Shown: positions 26,916-35,738, counted from the stretch's first letter. The stretch: DNA of 64,000 nt from Actinoallomurus bryophytorum (GCF_006716425.1 NZ_VFOZ01000001.1:5704001-5768000); one strand, 5' to 3'. Translations and numbers: made by a program. The notes: generated by a model not told the origin, from the letters alone.

Positions 26916-27358
26916 GGCTCGTCCCCGCCGATGTCGTCCCAGGTGGCCAGCTCCGACATGAGCGTCCCGGCCAGCCGCAGGACCTCGCGCTCGGTCGGCG
27001 ACAGCGTCTCCATGGCGCGGGACAGCCAGACGGCGCGCGACCGCATGTCGTCATAAAGGCGGTTGCCGCCCCGCTCGGTGAGGCGGATCAGCACCTGGCG
27101 CCGGTCCGCGTCGGTCGAGCCGCGCTCGATCCAGCCGCGTTCCTCCAGCCGGGCGAGCGTACGCGTGAGCGTCTGCGGCTTGGCGCGCTGGAGGGCGGCG
27201 AGACGGCCGGCCGTCATCGCGCCCTCGCGGTCCAGGTGGCTCAGCGCGCTGATCATGGAAAGCGTCGTGCCGTCGCGCGGCCGCTCGGCCCGCATCCGCT
27301 GGGCGAGGCCGGTCGCGCCTTCGAACGCCCTGACGGCCGCCTCGGGAAGGTCGTCCAT
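26912..27358 (-). CDS. MarR family regulator of the ABC exporter operon
   Basis: A 148-aa winged-helix repressor: MTAGRLAALQRAKPQTLTRT as recognition helix and ERGSTDADRRQVLIRLTERG as the D-x-R wing. It is the first gene of an operon with two ABC half-transporters, overlapping the first by 4 bp. MarR-ABC-ABC operons usually respond to the exported compound, by ligand release of the repressor from its own promoter. The 5' end is followed by about 190 bp of AT-richer intergenic DNA. Confidence 0.9.
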   Translation of the reverse strand: MDDLPEAAVRAFEGATGLAQRMRAERPRDGTTLSMISALSHLDREGAMTAGRLAALQRAKPQTLTRTLARLEERGWIERGSTDADRRQVLIRLTERGGNRLYDDMRSRAVWLSRAMETLSPTEREVLRLAGTLMSELATWDDIGGDEP

Positions 27359-27553
27359 GGCGAGGAAGATTAGTAAGCCGTAGCGAAGGATTCCACCCTG
27401 TTTTTCGGCCTATGAGCGTGTTATCCGTACGCACAGGCGTACATGTGCGCGCGTAGGGGTCACAGGACGCCGCCCGTCAGGAGGGATGGCGGGTCGACGC
27501 GGTCGCCGTGCGTTCGGCCCCCGCCCGGCGACCGGGCGGGGGTCCGACGGATC

Positions 27554-27910
27554 TCAGGCCCGCACGCCGGCCATGCTCCGGCACGCCTCGGCGCACGTCC
27601 GGCAGATCCCGGCGCAGCGCTTCATCACCGGGTCGCTGTTCATCGTCATGCACGCCTCGGCGCACATCTCGGCCACGCGCGCGCAGATGGCGGCGATCTC
27701 GACCGCGTGCGGCGACTGGCGCATCACCATGTCCGCGCACGTACGCGCGACGTCGACGCAGTCCATCAGCGGGCCCATCATCGCCATGTCCGCGTACTGG
27801 TTGCCCTGCTGCAGGCAGTGCGTGATCGTCTGCTCGCAACAGCCATAGCTCTCGATGCAGGCGTCGATGGTCTTCTGCATATCCGCGTTGATCTTTCCGC
27901 CGTAGTTCAC
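27554..27910 (-). CDS. Four-helix bundle copper-binding protein (Csp-like)
   Basis: A 118-aa all-helical protein with 13 cysteines in pairs and near-pairs spaced for one face of each helix (YGCCEQTITHC, DCVDVARTC, ICARVAEMCAEAC, RCAGICRTCAEAC). This is the pattern of the DUF326/copper storage protein family, in which the Cys residues line the core of a four-helix bundle and hold many Cu(I) ions. I begin at GTG 27910, which has GGAGGA three bases upstream. No Tat or Sec signal is present, so it is a cytosolic form. An inverted repeat at 28022-28039 may be its operator. Confidence 0.85.
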   Translation of the reverse strand: MNYGGKINADMQKTIDACIESYGCCEQTITHCLQQGNQYADMAMMGPLMDCVDVARTCADMVMRQSPHAVEIAAICARVAEMCAEACMTMNSDPVMKRCAGICRTCAEACRSMAGVRA

Positions 27911-28021
27911 GGTTCCTCCTCCGGACGTGGCCCCGCCTACTCCGCGGGCCGGGATCAATGACCCTTCACGTGGGCATATTCCCCCGACCGTCCGTCCGAG
28001 TTGCAACCAGTCGCCGCTTTT

Positions 28022-28039
28022 ATAATGGTCGCCCATTAT
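28022..28039. promoter_or_regulatory. Perfect palindrome upstream of the copper protein
   Basis: ATAATGG-TCGC-CCATTAT is a perfect inverted repeat, overlapping a TATAAT at 28021-28026 (as read on the plus strand). It lies 112 bp before the copper-protein start. This is a plausible repressor or metal-sensor site. The link to the copper gene is by position only. Confidence 0.5.
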
Positions 28040-28489
28040 TTTGCGCTGACGTGCTGTACGGCCGTTCCGTCGCCCGTGGACACACAGGCCAATAATGTAT
28101 TAATAGGTGATTAGCGACATTGCGGGCTAGGGCGGACATCGACCCCGGCCAAAGTGTGGGCGGCTTAGGTCGCCGACGGGGTAACTCTGCTCCCTTGGGG
28201 AGGGCGGCCGGGATGCCGGTACGAGCAGCGAAAGGACCGCCCGATATCCGGTATGTCGGACAGGCCGAAAGTGGCCGCCCGGAAAAACCGGTCATTCGTT
28301 GCCAGGTTGCGCGGCGCGCCCCACACGTGTTGTGAATTTGTGTAAAGGCCGGAAGCCTTCCGTTCCCGCGGGTCATGGGGTTGTGTCGGGGCGTACGGAT
28401 CGCCGCGGGTCGCACCGGGACATCCTCCCCGAGCCTCCTCCGCTCGCAATAGCCCCGGCTCGCGGTCGTCCGGCCACAAGTGGGGGAGC

Positions 28490-28522
28490 GAGAGGCCCGG
28501 CACTCCGGCTGCCGGGCCTCTC
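28490..28522. terminator. Orphan strong hairpin
   Basis: GAGAGGCCCGGCA and TGCCGGGCCTCTC form a perfect 13-bp stem with a 7-nt loop. No gene stops upstream on the plus strand for more than 4 kb, so it may end an unannotated RNA or be a leader attenuator for the gene at 28638. Confidence 0.5.
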
Positions 28523-28637
28523 TGGCGGGTGTCCCGGATTAAGGCCCGCGAGCCTTGTGGTTGTGGACTCCGATCGCGCCTCGAACCAGATACGGTCTTT
28601 GGGCTGACAGTCCAGATCATCCCGATACCAGAGGGGG

Positions 28638-30380
28638 ATGAGCGTGCCCGGCCCGACGGACGAGAACGCACCCGCATCCGGCTCCGCCGTACCTCCCAGC
28701 GACGACGGCGGCGACTCCGCGCCGGAACGGGATGACGCACGCCCGCCGGGACACGTCATTCCCGCGCAGGCCGAGGCTCCGTCCGCAGAGGCCGAACCCC
28801 CCGGCATCCCGGATCCTGAGGTCCCGGGCCCTGACGGCCGGGACGCGGAGAGCGGCACCGAGACCGACGGCGAGGCCGGCGACACGGCGCCGCCGCCCGG
28901 CCCGGACGCCGGAGCCCCCCGGCAGGAGGATGACGCACCCGAGAACGCGCCGGACGCGCGTGAGCCCGCCCACGACCCGCACGACGCCGTACAGGACCCG
29001 CCCGATGCCGTGCAGGAGCCGTACGACGCCGAGCGAGACCCGTACGACGCCGAGCGGGTCCGCGAGACGCGCCCCTGTGCGTACTGCGGGCGGGCGGTCC
29101 CGCAGCCGGGCGACTCGTCGCCGCCGGTGCGGTACTGCGCGGACAACGACGGCGCCTGCGCGCACGCGGCGGCCGAACGGCGACGGCGCGATCAGGACAC
29201 GCCGGGCCTGGCCGGCCAGGTGGCGCGGACCTGGGACATGGTCGAGCGGCTCGAAGACGTCGCCGAGCTCCTGGCGATCTCGCTGACGGGCGGGCTGAGC
29301 GTGGCCGGCGTCGAGCGCAGGCTCGCCGAGGCACGTGCCGAGGCCGCCGCCGGGCTCGCCCTCGCGCACCGGGAGCGCGAGGCGGCCCGGCAGGAGTCCG
29401 AGCAGGCCCTCGCCACGCTCGGCGCCGTACGCGACCGGGCACTGCGGGCCGAGGCCGAGATCACCGAGCTGACGGCGCAGCTGGAGTCGGCCCGCACCGA
29501 ACGCGACACGGCGCGTGACATCGGCGACCAGGCCACACGGACCGCCGAGGCCGCCAACACCGCGACCACCGCCGTACGAGACGAGCGGGACCGGTTGATG
29601 GGCCGGGTCGCCGAGCTCACCTCGACGCTGGACACCGCACGCGACCAGATCATCGCCCAGCGCGAGGAGCTCGCCGACGCCAAGGAGGCGCACAAGCGGT
29701 CGATGGCCCTGGAGGAGACGCGCGCGAAGCTGAGATCCACCGAGTCCGAGCTCGACAAGATGCGGACGACCGCGGAGATCGCGCAGAAGGCCCGGGCCGC
29801 GGCCGAGCAGGCGTGTGCCGAGGCCGACCGGCAGGCGCTGGAGGCGCGGTCCCACGCCGATGAGGTGAACGGCCAGCTCGACGAGGCGGTCGCCGAACGC
29901 GACTCCTTGTCGGCCGACCTCAAGTCGTGCCGCTCGGAGCTCGAGGCGGCCGCGCCGCGCCTGGCGGCCGGTGAACAGCTCGTCGCCGAGCTGGAGGCGT
30001 CCCGCCACGAGCTCGAAGAGCAGCAGTCGAACCTCCTCCAGCAGCAACTGCGCTCACGCGAGCACTCCCAGATGGTCGACCAGCTCCGCGGCGCGCTGGC
30101 CACCATGATCGCCGAACGCGACACCGCGCGTGCCGAGGCCGACGAGGTCAAGGCCCAGCTCGACCAGCTCATCAACGCCAGCCCCCAGGGGGCCCGGCAC
30201 GCGCGTCCGCCGGAGTTCGGCGCGCCGGCCGCGGAGGGGACCGAGGGCCTCCCACCGGCCGGCCCGTTCCCGCCCCCCGGTTCGTTCCCGAGCTCCCCAC
30301 CGGGCCACGACTTCGGCGGCGTGACCGGCCCGCCCGAGTCGTTCCGCCGCCACCGCTTCCTTCCGCCCAAGGACGAGTGA
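28638..30380 (+). CDS. Long coiled-coil protein with acidic N-terminus and CxxC motif
   Basis: A 580-aa protein in three parts. Residues 1-145 are disordered, rich in Pro/Asp/Glu with DPYDAER repeats. Residues about 148-180 hold CAYCGRAV and, further on, YCADNDGAC, which could bind one zinc. Residues about 190-515 are a continuous heptad-rich coiled coil (LAEARAEAAAGLALAHRERE and similar), and the last 65 residues are Pro/Gly-rich with a basic end. It resembles KfrA- or DivIVA-like filament proteins only in composition. GAGGGGG precedes two possible starts, ATG 28638 and GTG 28644; the second has better spacing. Confidence 0.75.
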   Translation: MSVPGPTDENAPASGSAVPPSDDGGDSAPERDDARPPGHVIPAQAEAPSAEAEPPGIPDPEVPGPDGRDAESGTETDGEAGDTAPPPGPDAGAPRQEDDAPENAPDAREPAHDPHDAVQDPPDAVQEPYDAERDPYDAERVRETRPCAYCGRAVPQPGDSSPPVRYCADNDGACAHAAAERRRRDQDTPGLAGQVARTWDMVERLEDVAELLAISLTGGLSVAGVERRLAEARAEAAAGLALAHREREAARQESEQALATLGAVRDRALRAEAEITELTAQLESARTERDTARDIGDQATRTAEAANTATTAVRDERDRLMGRVAELTSTLDTARDQIIAQREELADAKEAHKRSMALEETRAKLRSTESELDKMRTTAEIAQKARAAAEQACAEADRQALEARSHADEVNGQLDEAVAERDSLSADLKSCRSELEAAAPRLAAGEQLVAELEASRHELEEQQSNLLQQQLRSREHSQMVDQLRGALATMIAERDTARAEADEVKAQLDQLINASPQGARHARPPEFGAPAAEGTEGLPPAGPFPPPGSFPSSPPGHDFGGVTGPPESFRRHRFLPPKDE

Positions 30381-30413
30381 CCCGCCGGGAGACCGTACGG
30401 GAAGGGCGGCCCG

Positions 30414-31718
30414 TCAGGGGGAACGAAGGCGGTTCGCGGTGACCCTGGCGAGCACGGCCGGGGAGAACAACGAGGCCGGCGGTGACGAGAGCGCGATGAC
30501 CTCGAGCAGGCTCGCGCAGACGCGTGGGTTCACGTTGGCCGTGGCGACGACGCGGTCGACATAGGAGTTGATCAGCCGGGTGCGCAGCCGCGTCGGGGCC
30601 GCCTCCGTCTCCCGGTAGCGGAGGTCCTCTCCCGTCGCGATGAGCCACGCTCCCGAGGCGCTGCGCGCGACCCGTCGCTGGAACCGGCGTTCGAGGCCGT
30701 CCGGCTCGTCCCGCAGGCAGCGGTCCAGCTCCAGCGCGGAGATCGCGGCGACGCTCATGCCCTGTCCGTAGATCGGGTTGAAGGCGCACGCCGCGTCGCC
30801 CATGACGACGAAGCCGCGCGGCCACGCGGGCAGGCGCTCGTAGTGCCGCCGGTGGTTCGCGGTACGGCGGAAGCCGCAGATCGGGCTCAGCGGCTCCGCG
30901 TCGCGGATGGTCTCGTACAGCACTGGGTCCCGCAGCCCCTTGGCGAACTCCAGGAAGGCGTCCTCTCCCGTCGGGCCGTAGTCGCCGCCGGCCCCGGACA
31001 GGCTGCAGATCCAGCGTCCGCCCTCCTGGGGGAACAGGCCGCCCGTACGGCGGGTCGCCGGAGGGTCCGCCTGCAGGTAGAGCGCCTTCCAGCCGGGATC
31101 GAAGCCGGGCGGGATGGCGTAGTAGCGGCTCGCGTACCCCAGGAGCGGGTCCACCAGCGTCTCCGGTGGCGCCGGATAGCCGAGAGTGCCCAGCCACGCC
31201 GGTGCCCGCGATCCCCGGCCGGTGGCGTCCACGACCAGGTCGGCCGCCATCGCCTCGCCCGAACGGAGCGCGACTCCGGCCACGTCGGCGCCCCGTGGCA
31301 GGAGACCGGTCACCTCGTTGCCCTCCAGCACGTCCAGCGACGGGGAGGCGGCCAGCCGCGCACGTACGGCCCAGTCCAGCAGAGGGCGGCTGAACGTCAG
31401 CAGCCGTGCGAGGTCGAAACGCGTGCGCCAGCCGGCGGACGTCAGCCACAGCGCGTCGGCCGGCACCTTGAGCTCCACCGCTCCGGCGTGGATGAGGGTC
31501 TCCTCCAGGCCCGGGAAGAGGTCCTCCATGAGCTCCATGCCCCGGGTCCAGAGCACGTGCAGGTGCCGGGACTGGGGGATGCCCGGACGGAACGCCGCAC
31601 CGGCCGGGAACCGGTCGCGCTCGACCAGCGTCACGCGGTCGAAGTGGTCGAGGAGCACGCGGACGGCGAGGAGCCCGGCCAGGCTGCCGCCGATGACGAC
31701 GGCGTGGTCGCGGTTCAT
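30414..31718 (-). CDS. FAD-dependent oxidoreductase/monooxygenase
   Basis: A 434-aa flavoprotein. The N-terminal dinucleotide-binding motif is VVIGGSLAGLLAV (a GxGxxG variant), and VERDRF follows with the ribose-binding Glu. Later DATGRGSRAPAWLG and FVVMGDAACAFNPIYGQGMS are the second FAD-contact motif of the PHBH/halogenase-like oxidoreductases. The start at ATG 31718 has GGAGG seven bases upstream. It is divergent from a heme-oxygenase-like diiron oxidase gene across 127 bp, and the two may form a small tailoring pathway. No KWWxI halogenase motif is visible, so hydroxylation is more likely than halogenation. Confidence 0.85.
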   Translation of the reverse strand: MNRDHAVVIGGSLAGLLAVRVLLDHFDRVTLVERDRFPAGAAFRPGIPQSRHLHVLWTRGMELMEDLFPGLEETLIHAGAVELKVPADALWLTSAGWRTRFDLARLLTFSRPLLDWAVRARLAASPSLDVLEGNEVTGLLPRGADVAGVALRSGEAMAADLVVDATGRGSRAPAWLGTLGYPAPPETLVDPLLGYASRYYAIPPGFDPGWKALYLQADPPATRRTGGLFPQEGGRWICSLSGAGGDYGPTGEDAFLEFAKGLRDPVLYETIRDAEPLSPICGFRRTANHRRHYERLPAWPRGFVVMGDAACAFNPIYGQGMSVAAISALELDRCLRDEPDGLERRFQRRVARSASGAWLIATGEDLRYRETEAAPTRLRTRLINSYVDRVVATANVNPRVCASLLEVIALSSPPASLFSPAVLARVTANRLRSP

Positions 31719-31845
31719 GTACGGCCTCCCGGGTGCGACGGGGGCGGACAAAAGCTCCACGATGGCGTGCCCTTATATGAAACAGGCATATTGACCTGCT
31801 GTGAAGGGCGCGGATACTGGGAAAACCCGAGCGAGGAGTCGCGAG

Positions 31846-32610
31846 ATGACTACTGACAGCGGTCCCGTCAATCGACCCCCTTCCCGTACGCAACATCATC
31901 GGACGGTCAAAAGCGAACTAACCGAAACTCCGCATCCAGCATGGGCCCTGACCATGGTGGATGCTCTACGGCCCGATTGGTCCGCGGTACTCGAGGCGCC
32001 ACTGTTCGCCGCGACCACCGAGCGAGACTTCCCGGAAAAGGCCTGGCGGCGGATGCTGCTGGAGTTCTTCTGCGTCGTCGAGGCGTTCCCGAAGTACATG
32101 GGCGTCTATCTGGCGAAGACCACATTCGGCCAGACGCCCGGCGACTATCTCGCCCGCGACTGGCTGATCGGCAATATCCGTACCGAGGCCCTGCACGCCC
32201 AGTGGTACGCCGACTGGGCCGCCGCCCACGGCATCGGCTACGACGAGCTCGTCTCCCACCGGCCGGGCCCCGAGGTGGGCGCGCTGTACGAGTACCTGTG
32301 GTCGGTCTGCTACCGCGGCACGCTCGCCGAGGCGTTCGGCGCGGTCAACTACGCGATCGAGGGCACGACGGGGGAGTGGACCCAGCTCGTCCTTCCGGCC
32401 TTCCGCAAGCTGTATCCCGACGATACGAGGGCGTTGCTCTGGCTCACCGAGCACGCCGAGTACGACGACGCCCACCCCCGCGAGGCCTTCGAGCTCATCA
32501 AGATCACCGTTGGAGGCGAGGACGAGCGGAAGAAGGTCGAGTCGGCGGCGCGCCGATCGCTCGAACTCTTCCGGCGCGGGATCGACGCGTGTTTAGACGA
32601 CATTGGGTAA
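31846..32610 (+). CDS. Heme-oxygenase-like diiron oxidase (TenA/PqqC fold)
   Basis: A 254-aa all-helical protein of the TenA/PqqC/heme-oxygenase fold. It carries a full set of metal ligands in the order known from HDO enzymes such as UndA and CADD: E79 (VVEAF), E114 and H117 (EALH), E172 (YAIEG), then H203, D207 and H210 (HAEYDDAHP). TenA thiaminases instead use a Cys, which is not at the expected place. HDOs use O2 to cleave or oxidise fatty acids, amino acids or aromatic amines. The ATG at 31846 has GAGGAG before it. The neighbour on the other strand is a FAD monooxygenase. Confidence 0.72.
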   Translation: MTTDSGPVNRPPSRTQHHRTVKSELTETPHPAWALTMVDALRPDWSAVLEAPLFAATTERDFPEKAWRRMLLEFFCVVEAFPKYMGVYLAKTTFGQTPGDYLARDWLIGNIRTEALHAQWYADWAAAHGIGYDELVSHRPGPEVGALYEYLWSVCYRGTLAEAFGAVNYAIEGTTGEWTQLVLPAFRKLYPDDTRALLWLTEHAEYDDAHPREAFELIKITVGGEDERKKVESAARRSLELFRRGIDACLDDIG

Positions 32611-32828
32611 TGCGACGATGAATTCTCGATCAAATCAGGGGGGCTTTACTCGAATTTTCCTCTGATAATGGAATAGAACGTCCCCATCATGCGGTGATAT
32701 GCCGCATGTGTACTTTCCTGCTGCCTGTCAAAGACTCGCCGTCTTTGGCATCCTCGCCGCTCAGCGTGGGTATCTCATGGTCGATCACGCTTTGCGACTA
32801 ACGATCCGAGCCGCAGGAAGGGTTGCGA

Positions 32829-34034
32829 ATGCACGTCACTGCCAGTGGTCTGAGAGTGGTCGTCGCGACCACCACCGGCGCCGCGATGGTCATTTGCGCG
32901 GGATGCGGTGGCGGTGGCAGTTCATCAGCGGGAGACAGCGCCGGCCGGAAAGGAAACGCCGCGGCGGCGCGGGTGCTGATCAGCCCCGCCAACGGCACTG
33001 CCGGCGTACGGCCCGATGATCCGGTCATCGTCCGCTCCTCGGGAGGGCGTCTCGCGGACGTCGTCCTGGACAGCGGCGGCAGGCGGGTCTCGGGGGAGTT
33101 CAATCCGGACCACACGCAGTGGCAGTCGAAGTGGACCCTCCAGCCGGGCGCCAAGATCAGCGTGCGGGCCAGTGCGCTGAACGCCGACGGCCGGCCGGCC
33201 ACGGCGGTGAGCAGTTTCGACACCGAGAAGCCCGCCGGCACGTTCAAGGCCGCACAGGACGAGATCCTCGAGAGCCGCAAAGGCGAGACGTACGGCGTCG
33301 GCCTGCCCCTGATCCTCAACTTCGACCAGCCCGTACGCGACCGCGCCGCGGTCGAGAAGTCACTGCAGGTGATCGCCGAAAAGCCGGTTCTGGGCGCGTG
33401 GCACTGGTTCGACGACAAGCAGGTGATCTACCGGGCGAAGGACTACTGGCCCGCGCATCAGAAGATCACGCTGATCGCCCACCTGGGCGGGGTGAAGGGC
33501 GGCAAGGGCGTGTACGGCGCCAAGGACCTCGTCCGCACCTACAAGATCGGCGCCGCGCAGATCTCCTACCTCAACATCGCCAGCCACCAGATGCGGGTCG
33601 AGTGGGACGGCAAGACGGTCCGCCACGTCCCCATCAGCGCGGGTATGGGCGGCAGCGCGGAGTACACCACGACCAGCGGCATCCACCTCAACATGGAAAA
33701 GGACGAGGACGTCGTCATGACCTCGCCCGGCCGCGGCCCCGGTGACGCCGGCTACTACAGCGAGCTCATCCACTACGCGGTCCGCGTCTCGGGTGCCGGG
33801 GAGTACCTCCACCAGACGCCCGGCGACGAGGGATGCCTCGGGAACAGCAACTGCAGCCATGGCTGCATCCGCCAGTCCGCCACGGACGCGATCTGGTACT
33901 ACAAGCACTCCCAGCCCGGTGACCCGACGGACATCACCGGCACCGACCGCCAGGTCGAGCCCGACAACGGCTGGTCCTTCTACCAGATGTCCTGGAACAA
34001 GTGGCTGAAGGGCAGCGCGCTCCACCATCGTTGA
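32829..34034 (+). CDS. L,D-transpeptidase lipoprotein
   Basis: A 401-aa exported peptidoglycan cross-linking enzyme. The signal ends in a lipobox VICAGC near residue 26, giving a lipid-anchored protein. Two Ig-like domains (about 50-250) precede the YkuD catalytic domain, whose active site is SHGCIR with His344 and Cys346. Usually this motif reads SHGC(V/I)R, so it is intact. It makes 3-3 cross-links between diaminopimelate residues. I use ATG 32829 behind AGGAAGG; a TTG six bases upstream is less likely. Confidence 0.93.
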   Translation: MHVTASGLRVVVATTTGAAMVICAGCGGGGSSSAGDSAGRKGNAAAARVLISPANGTAGVRPDDPVIVRSSGGRLADVVLDSGGRRVSGEFNPDHTQWQSKWTLQPGAKISVRASALNADGRPATAVSSFDTEKPAGTFKAAQDEILESRKGETYGVGLPLILNFDQPVRDRAAVEKSLQVIAEKPVLGAWHWFDDKQVIYRAKDYWPAHQKITLIAHLGGVKGGKGVYGAKDLVRTYKIGAAQISYLNIASHQMRVEWDGKTVRHVPISAGMGGSAEYTTTSGIHLNMEKDEDVVMTSPGRGPGDAGYYSELIHYAVRVSGAGEYLHQTPGDEGCLGNSNCSHGCIRQSATDAIWYYKHSQPGDPTDITGTDRQVEPDNGWSFYQMSWNKWLKGSALHHR

Positions 34035-34085
34035 CCGGCGGAAATGCCCAAGAAGTCAGCCAATGGACACTGTCCGTGAAGCAGG

Positions 34086-35492
34086 ATGTTCCACAGCGAG
34101 GGCAGCCTTTCGGGTGTGAAGACCGCCGTGCGCGTGGGTGCCACCACCACCGTGATCCTGCTGACCTGTGTCTCCGCCGCCGCGGGTTCGGTGAGGAGGC
34201 CCCAGACCGCCGCACATCCCGCCGTACTGGGCGCGGCGTTCGTCCCGCCCAAGCCCTGCCATGGCCATGCCGCCGCCGACTTCAACGGCGACGGCAGCGG
34301 CGACCACGCGGTCGGCGCCCCGTACGCCACCGTCTCCGGTCGCTTCCGCGCGGGCACCGTGGCCGTCGGCTACGGCGGGCACGTGACCTGGCTGACGATG
34401 CCGGCCGCCGAACGCGACGCCGGCTTCGGCGCCACGCTGGCCACCGGCGACTTCAACGGCGACCACTGCGCCGACCTGGCCGTGGGCGCCCCGGACCACG
34501 GGTCGCCGCGGCCGGGTGCGGACGGCACCGGGGCGGTGTACCTGTACTACGGCTCGCCGGACGGCCTGCGCCCCGGCCCGGTCCTCGGCGTGCGCGACCT
34601 CGGCCGCAAGCCGGGAACGGACCGGTTCGGCGCCGCCCTGGAGGTCGGCGACCTGGACGGAGACGGTCGCGACGACCTCGTCGTCGGCGCGCCCGGACTG
34701 ACCGGAGGCGGCGGCGTCGGCGTGTTCGGTCACGGGCGGCGCGACGGGCGGCTCATCACCCAGCGCACCTCGTGGGTGGGCCAGAAGACGAGCCAGACCG
34801 ACGGATTCGGGTCGGCCCTGGCGATCGGGAACTTCGACGGCGGCCGCCATCGGGAGCTCGCCGTGGGCGCGCCCGGCGACGGCGACGAGGCGTCGGGCGC
34901 GGTCACCGTGCTCGACCCCGCCGCCCGCCGGTCCCGCCGCGTCACGCAGGACAGCCCGGGGGTGCGCGGAGTCCCGGAACGCTACGACAAGTTCGGCGCG
35001 GCGGTCGCCGCCGCCGACATCGACCACGACGGCACCGACGAGCTCGCGATCGGCGTCCCCGGCGAGGACCAGACCAAGATCCCGGAGAACTTCGCGGCCG
35101 GCGCCGTGCACGTGCTGCACGCCTCCGGCCGCGACGACGTGTGGACGCTGAGCAAGGCCGGCGACTACGACCGGTTCGGCACCACCCTGGCCGCCGCCGA
35201 CCTCGACGGCAACGGCACCACCGACCTGGTCGCGAGCGCGACGGGCAGGGGAGCCGTGCAGGTGCTGACCGGCCACCGGGGAAGCGGCCTGCGCCGCGGC
35301 TCCCTGATCACCTCACCGGCCGGCCGGACATCCCAGTTCGGCTGGACGCTCACGATCCGCGGCCGTGACCTGTACGTCGGCGCCCCGGGAGCCCGCGGCT
35401 TCGGCGGCACGGTCTACCGCGTGCACGGCAAGAGCCGCACGCCGATCCAGAACGGTTCCACCGGCGAACTGCTCGGCTACGCCGTCGTGTGA
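34086..35492 (+). CDS. Secreted FG-GAP repeat (integrin-like propeller) protein
   Basis: A 468-aa exported protein. After a signal segment (VRVGATTTVILLTCVSAAAG) there are about seven FG-GAP repeats with calcium-binding loops such as DFNGDGSGDHAVGAP, DFNGDHCADLAVGAP, DLDGDGRDDLVVGAPG, NFDGGRHRELAVGAP, DIDHDGTDELAIGVP and DLDGNGTTDLVASATG. They should form a seven-bladed beta-propeller as in alpha-integrins. It may start at ATG 34086 or at GTG 34116; the latter gives a more typical signal peptide but has a weaker Shine-Dalgarno sequence. No enzyme domain is attached, so surface binding is the likely role. Confidence 0.85.
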   Translation: MFHSEGSLSGVKTAVRVGATTTVILLTCVSAAAGSVRRPQTAAHPAVLGAAFVPPKPCHGHAAADFNGDGSGDHAVGAPYATVSGRFRAGTVAVGYGGHVTWLTMPAAERDAGFGATLATGDFNGDHCADLAVGAPDHGSPRPGADGTGAVYLYYGSPDGLRPGPVLGVRDLGRKPGTDRFGAALEVGDLDGDGRDDLVVGAPGLTGGGGVGVFGHGRRDGRLITQRTSWVGQKTSQTDGFGSALAIGNFDGGRHRELAVGAPGDGDEASGAVTVLDPAARRSRRVTQDSPGVRGVPERYDKFGAAVAAADIDHDGTDELAIGVPGEDQTKIPENFAAGAVHVLHASGRDDVWTLSKAGDYDRFGTTLAAADLDGNGTTDLVASATGRGAVQVLTGHRGSGLRRGSLITSPAGRTSQFGWTLTIRGRDLYVGAPGARGFGGTVYRVHGKSRTPIQNGSTGELLGYAVV

Positions 35493-35550
35493 CCCGCCCT
35501 GGCCGCCGCCGCCGGCCGGTGACCATGAAGATCACCATCGACGACCGCGT

Positions 35551-35706
35551 CCGCCGATCTCGGCTCGTCTCGCCTCGGCCATCGCCGAGATGGGCATGGT
35601 CGCGATGCGCACCGCGCTGCGTCTGGCCGCCGGCGAGAAGATCGAGTTCCGCCACATCGAGCTCGCCACCGAGCTGGTCGTGCGCGAGTCGAGCCTGGTC
35701 GCCTGA
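35551..35706 (+). pseudogene. C-terminal remnant of a LacI-family regulator
   Basis: The 51 codons before the TGA read PPISARLASAIAEMGMVAMR, then TALRLAAGEKIEFRHIELAT and ELVVRESS. The same order (PPLTTVRQPIESMGRAAVTM, later EPELVVRGST) closes the LacI regulator at 41167. No start codon, DNA-binding domain or sugar-binding core lies upstream in any frame; the FG-GAP gene ends just before it. It is a relic of a decayed or excised regulator gene. Confidence 0.65.
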
Positions 35707-35738
35707 TCACGAACGGCGACCCCGTACCGGCCCCCGGG

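Larger units (their letters stand above)
27911..28637. other. Long intergenic region with palindrome and orphan hairpin
   Basis: No convincing gene in 727 bp. It holds a perfect inverted repeat at 28022-28039, an AT-rich stretch to about 28115, and a strong hairpin at 28490-28522 with no gene ending before it on either strand. The frames at 28120-28335 (+) and 28020-28740 (-) lack coding character. Confidence 0.5.

Noticed and set aside
23299-27054. One 1251-codon protein including the second ABC gene
   Set aside because: The upstream 650 codons are out of frame with the first ABC transporter and Arg/Gly-rich; the real start is the ATG at 25107 overlapping the upstream stop.
28120-28500. c-di-AMP (ydaO) or cobalamin riboswitch in the long gap
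   Set aside because: I looked for the conserved core sequences on both strands and did not find them.
30414-31718. Flavin-dependent tryptophan halogenase
   Set aside because: FAD motifs fit but the WxWxI-type halogenase motif is not seen, so a general monooxygenase/oxidoreductase call is safer.
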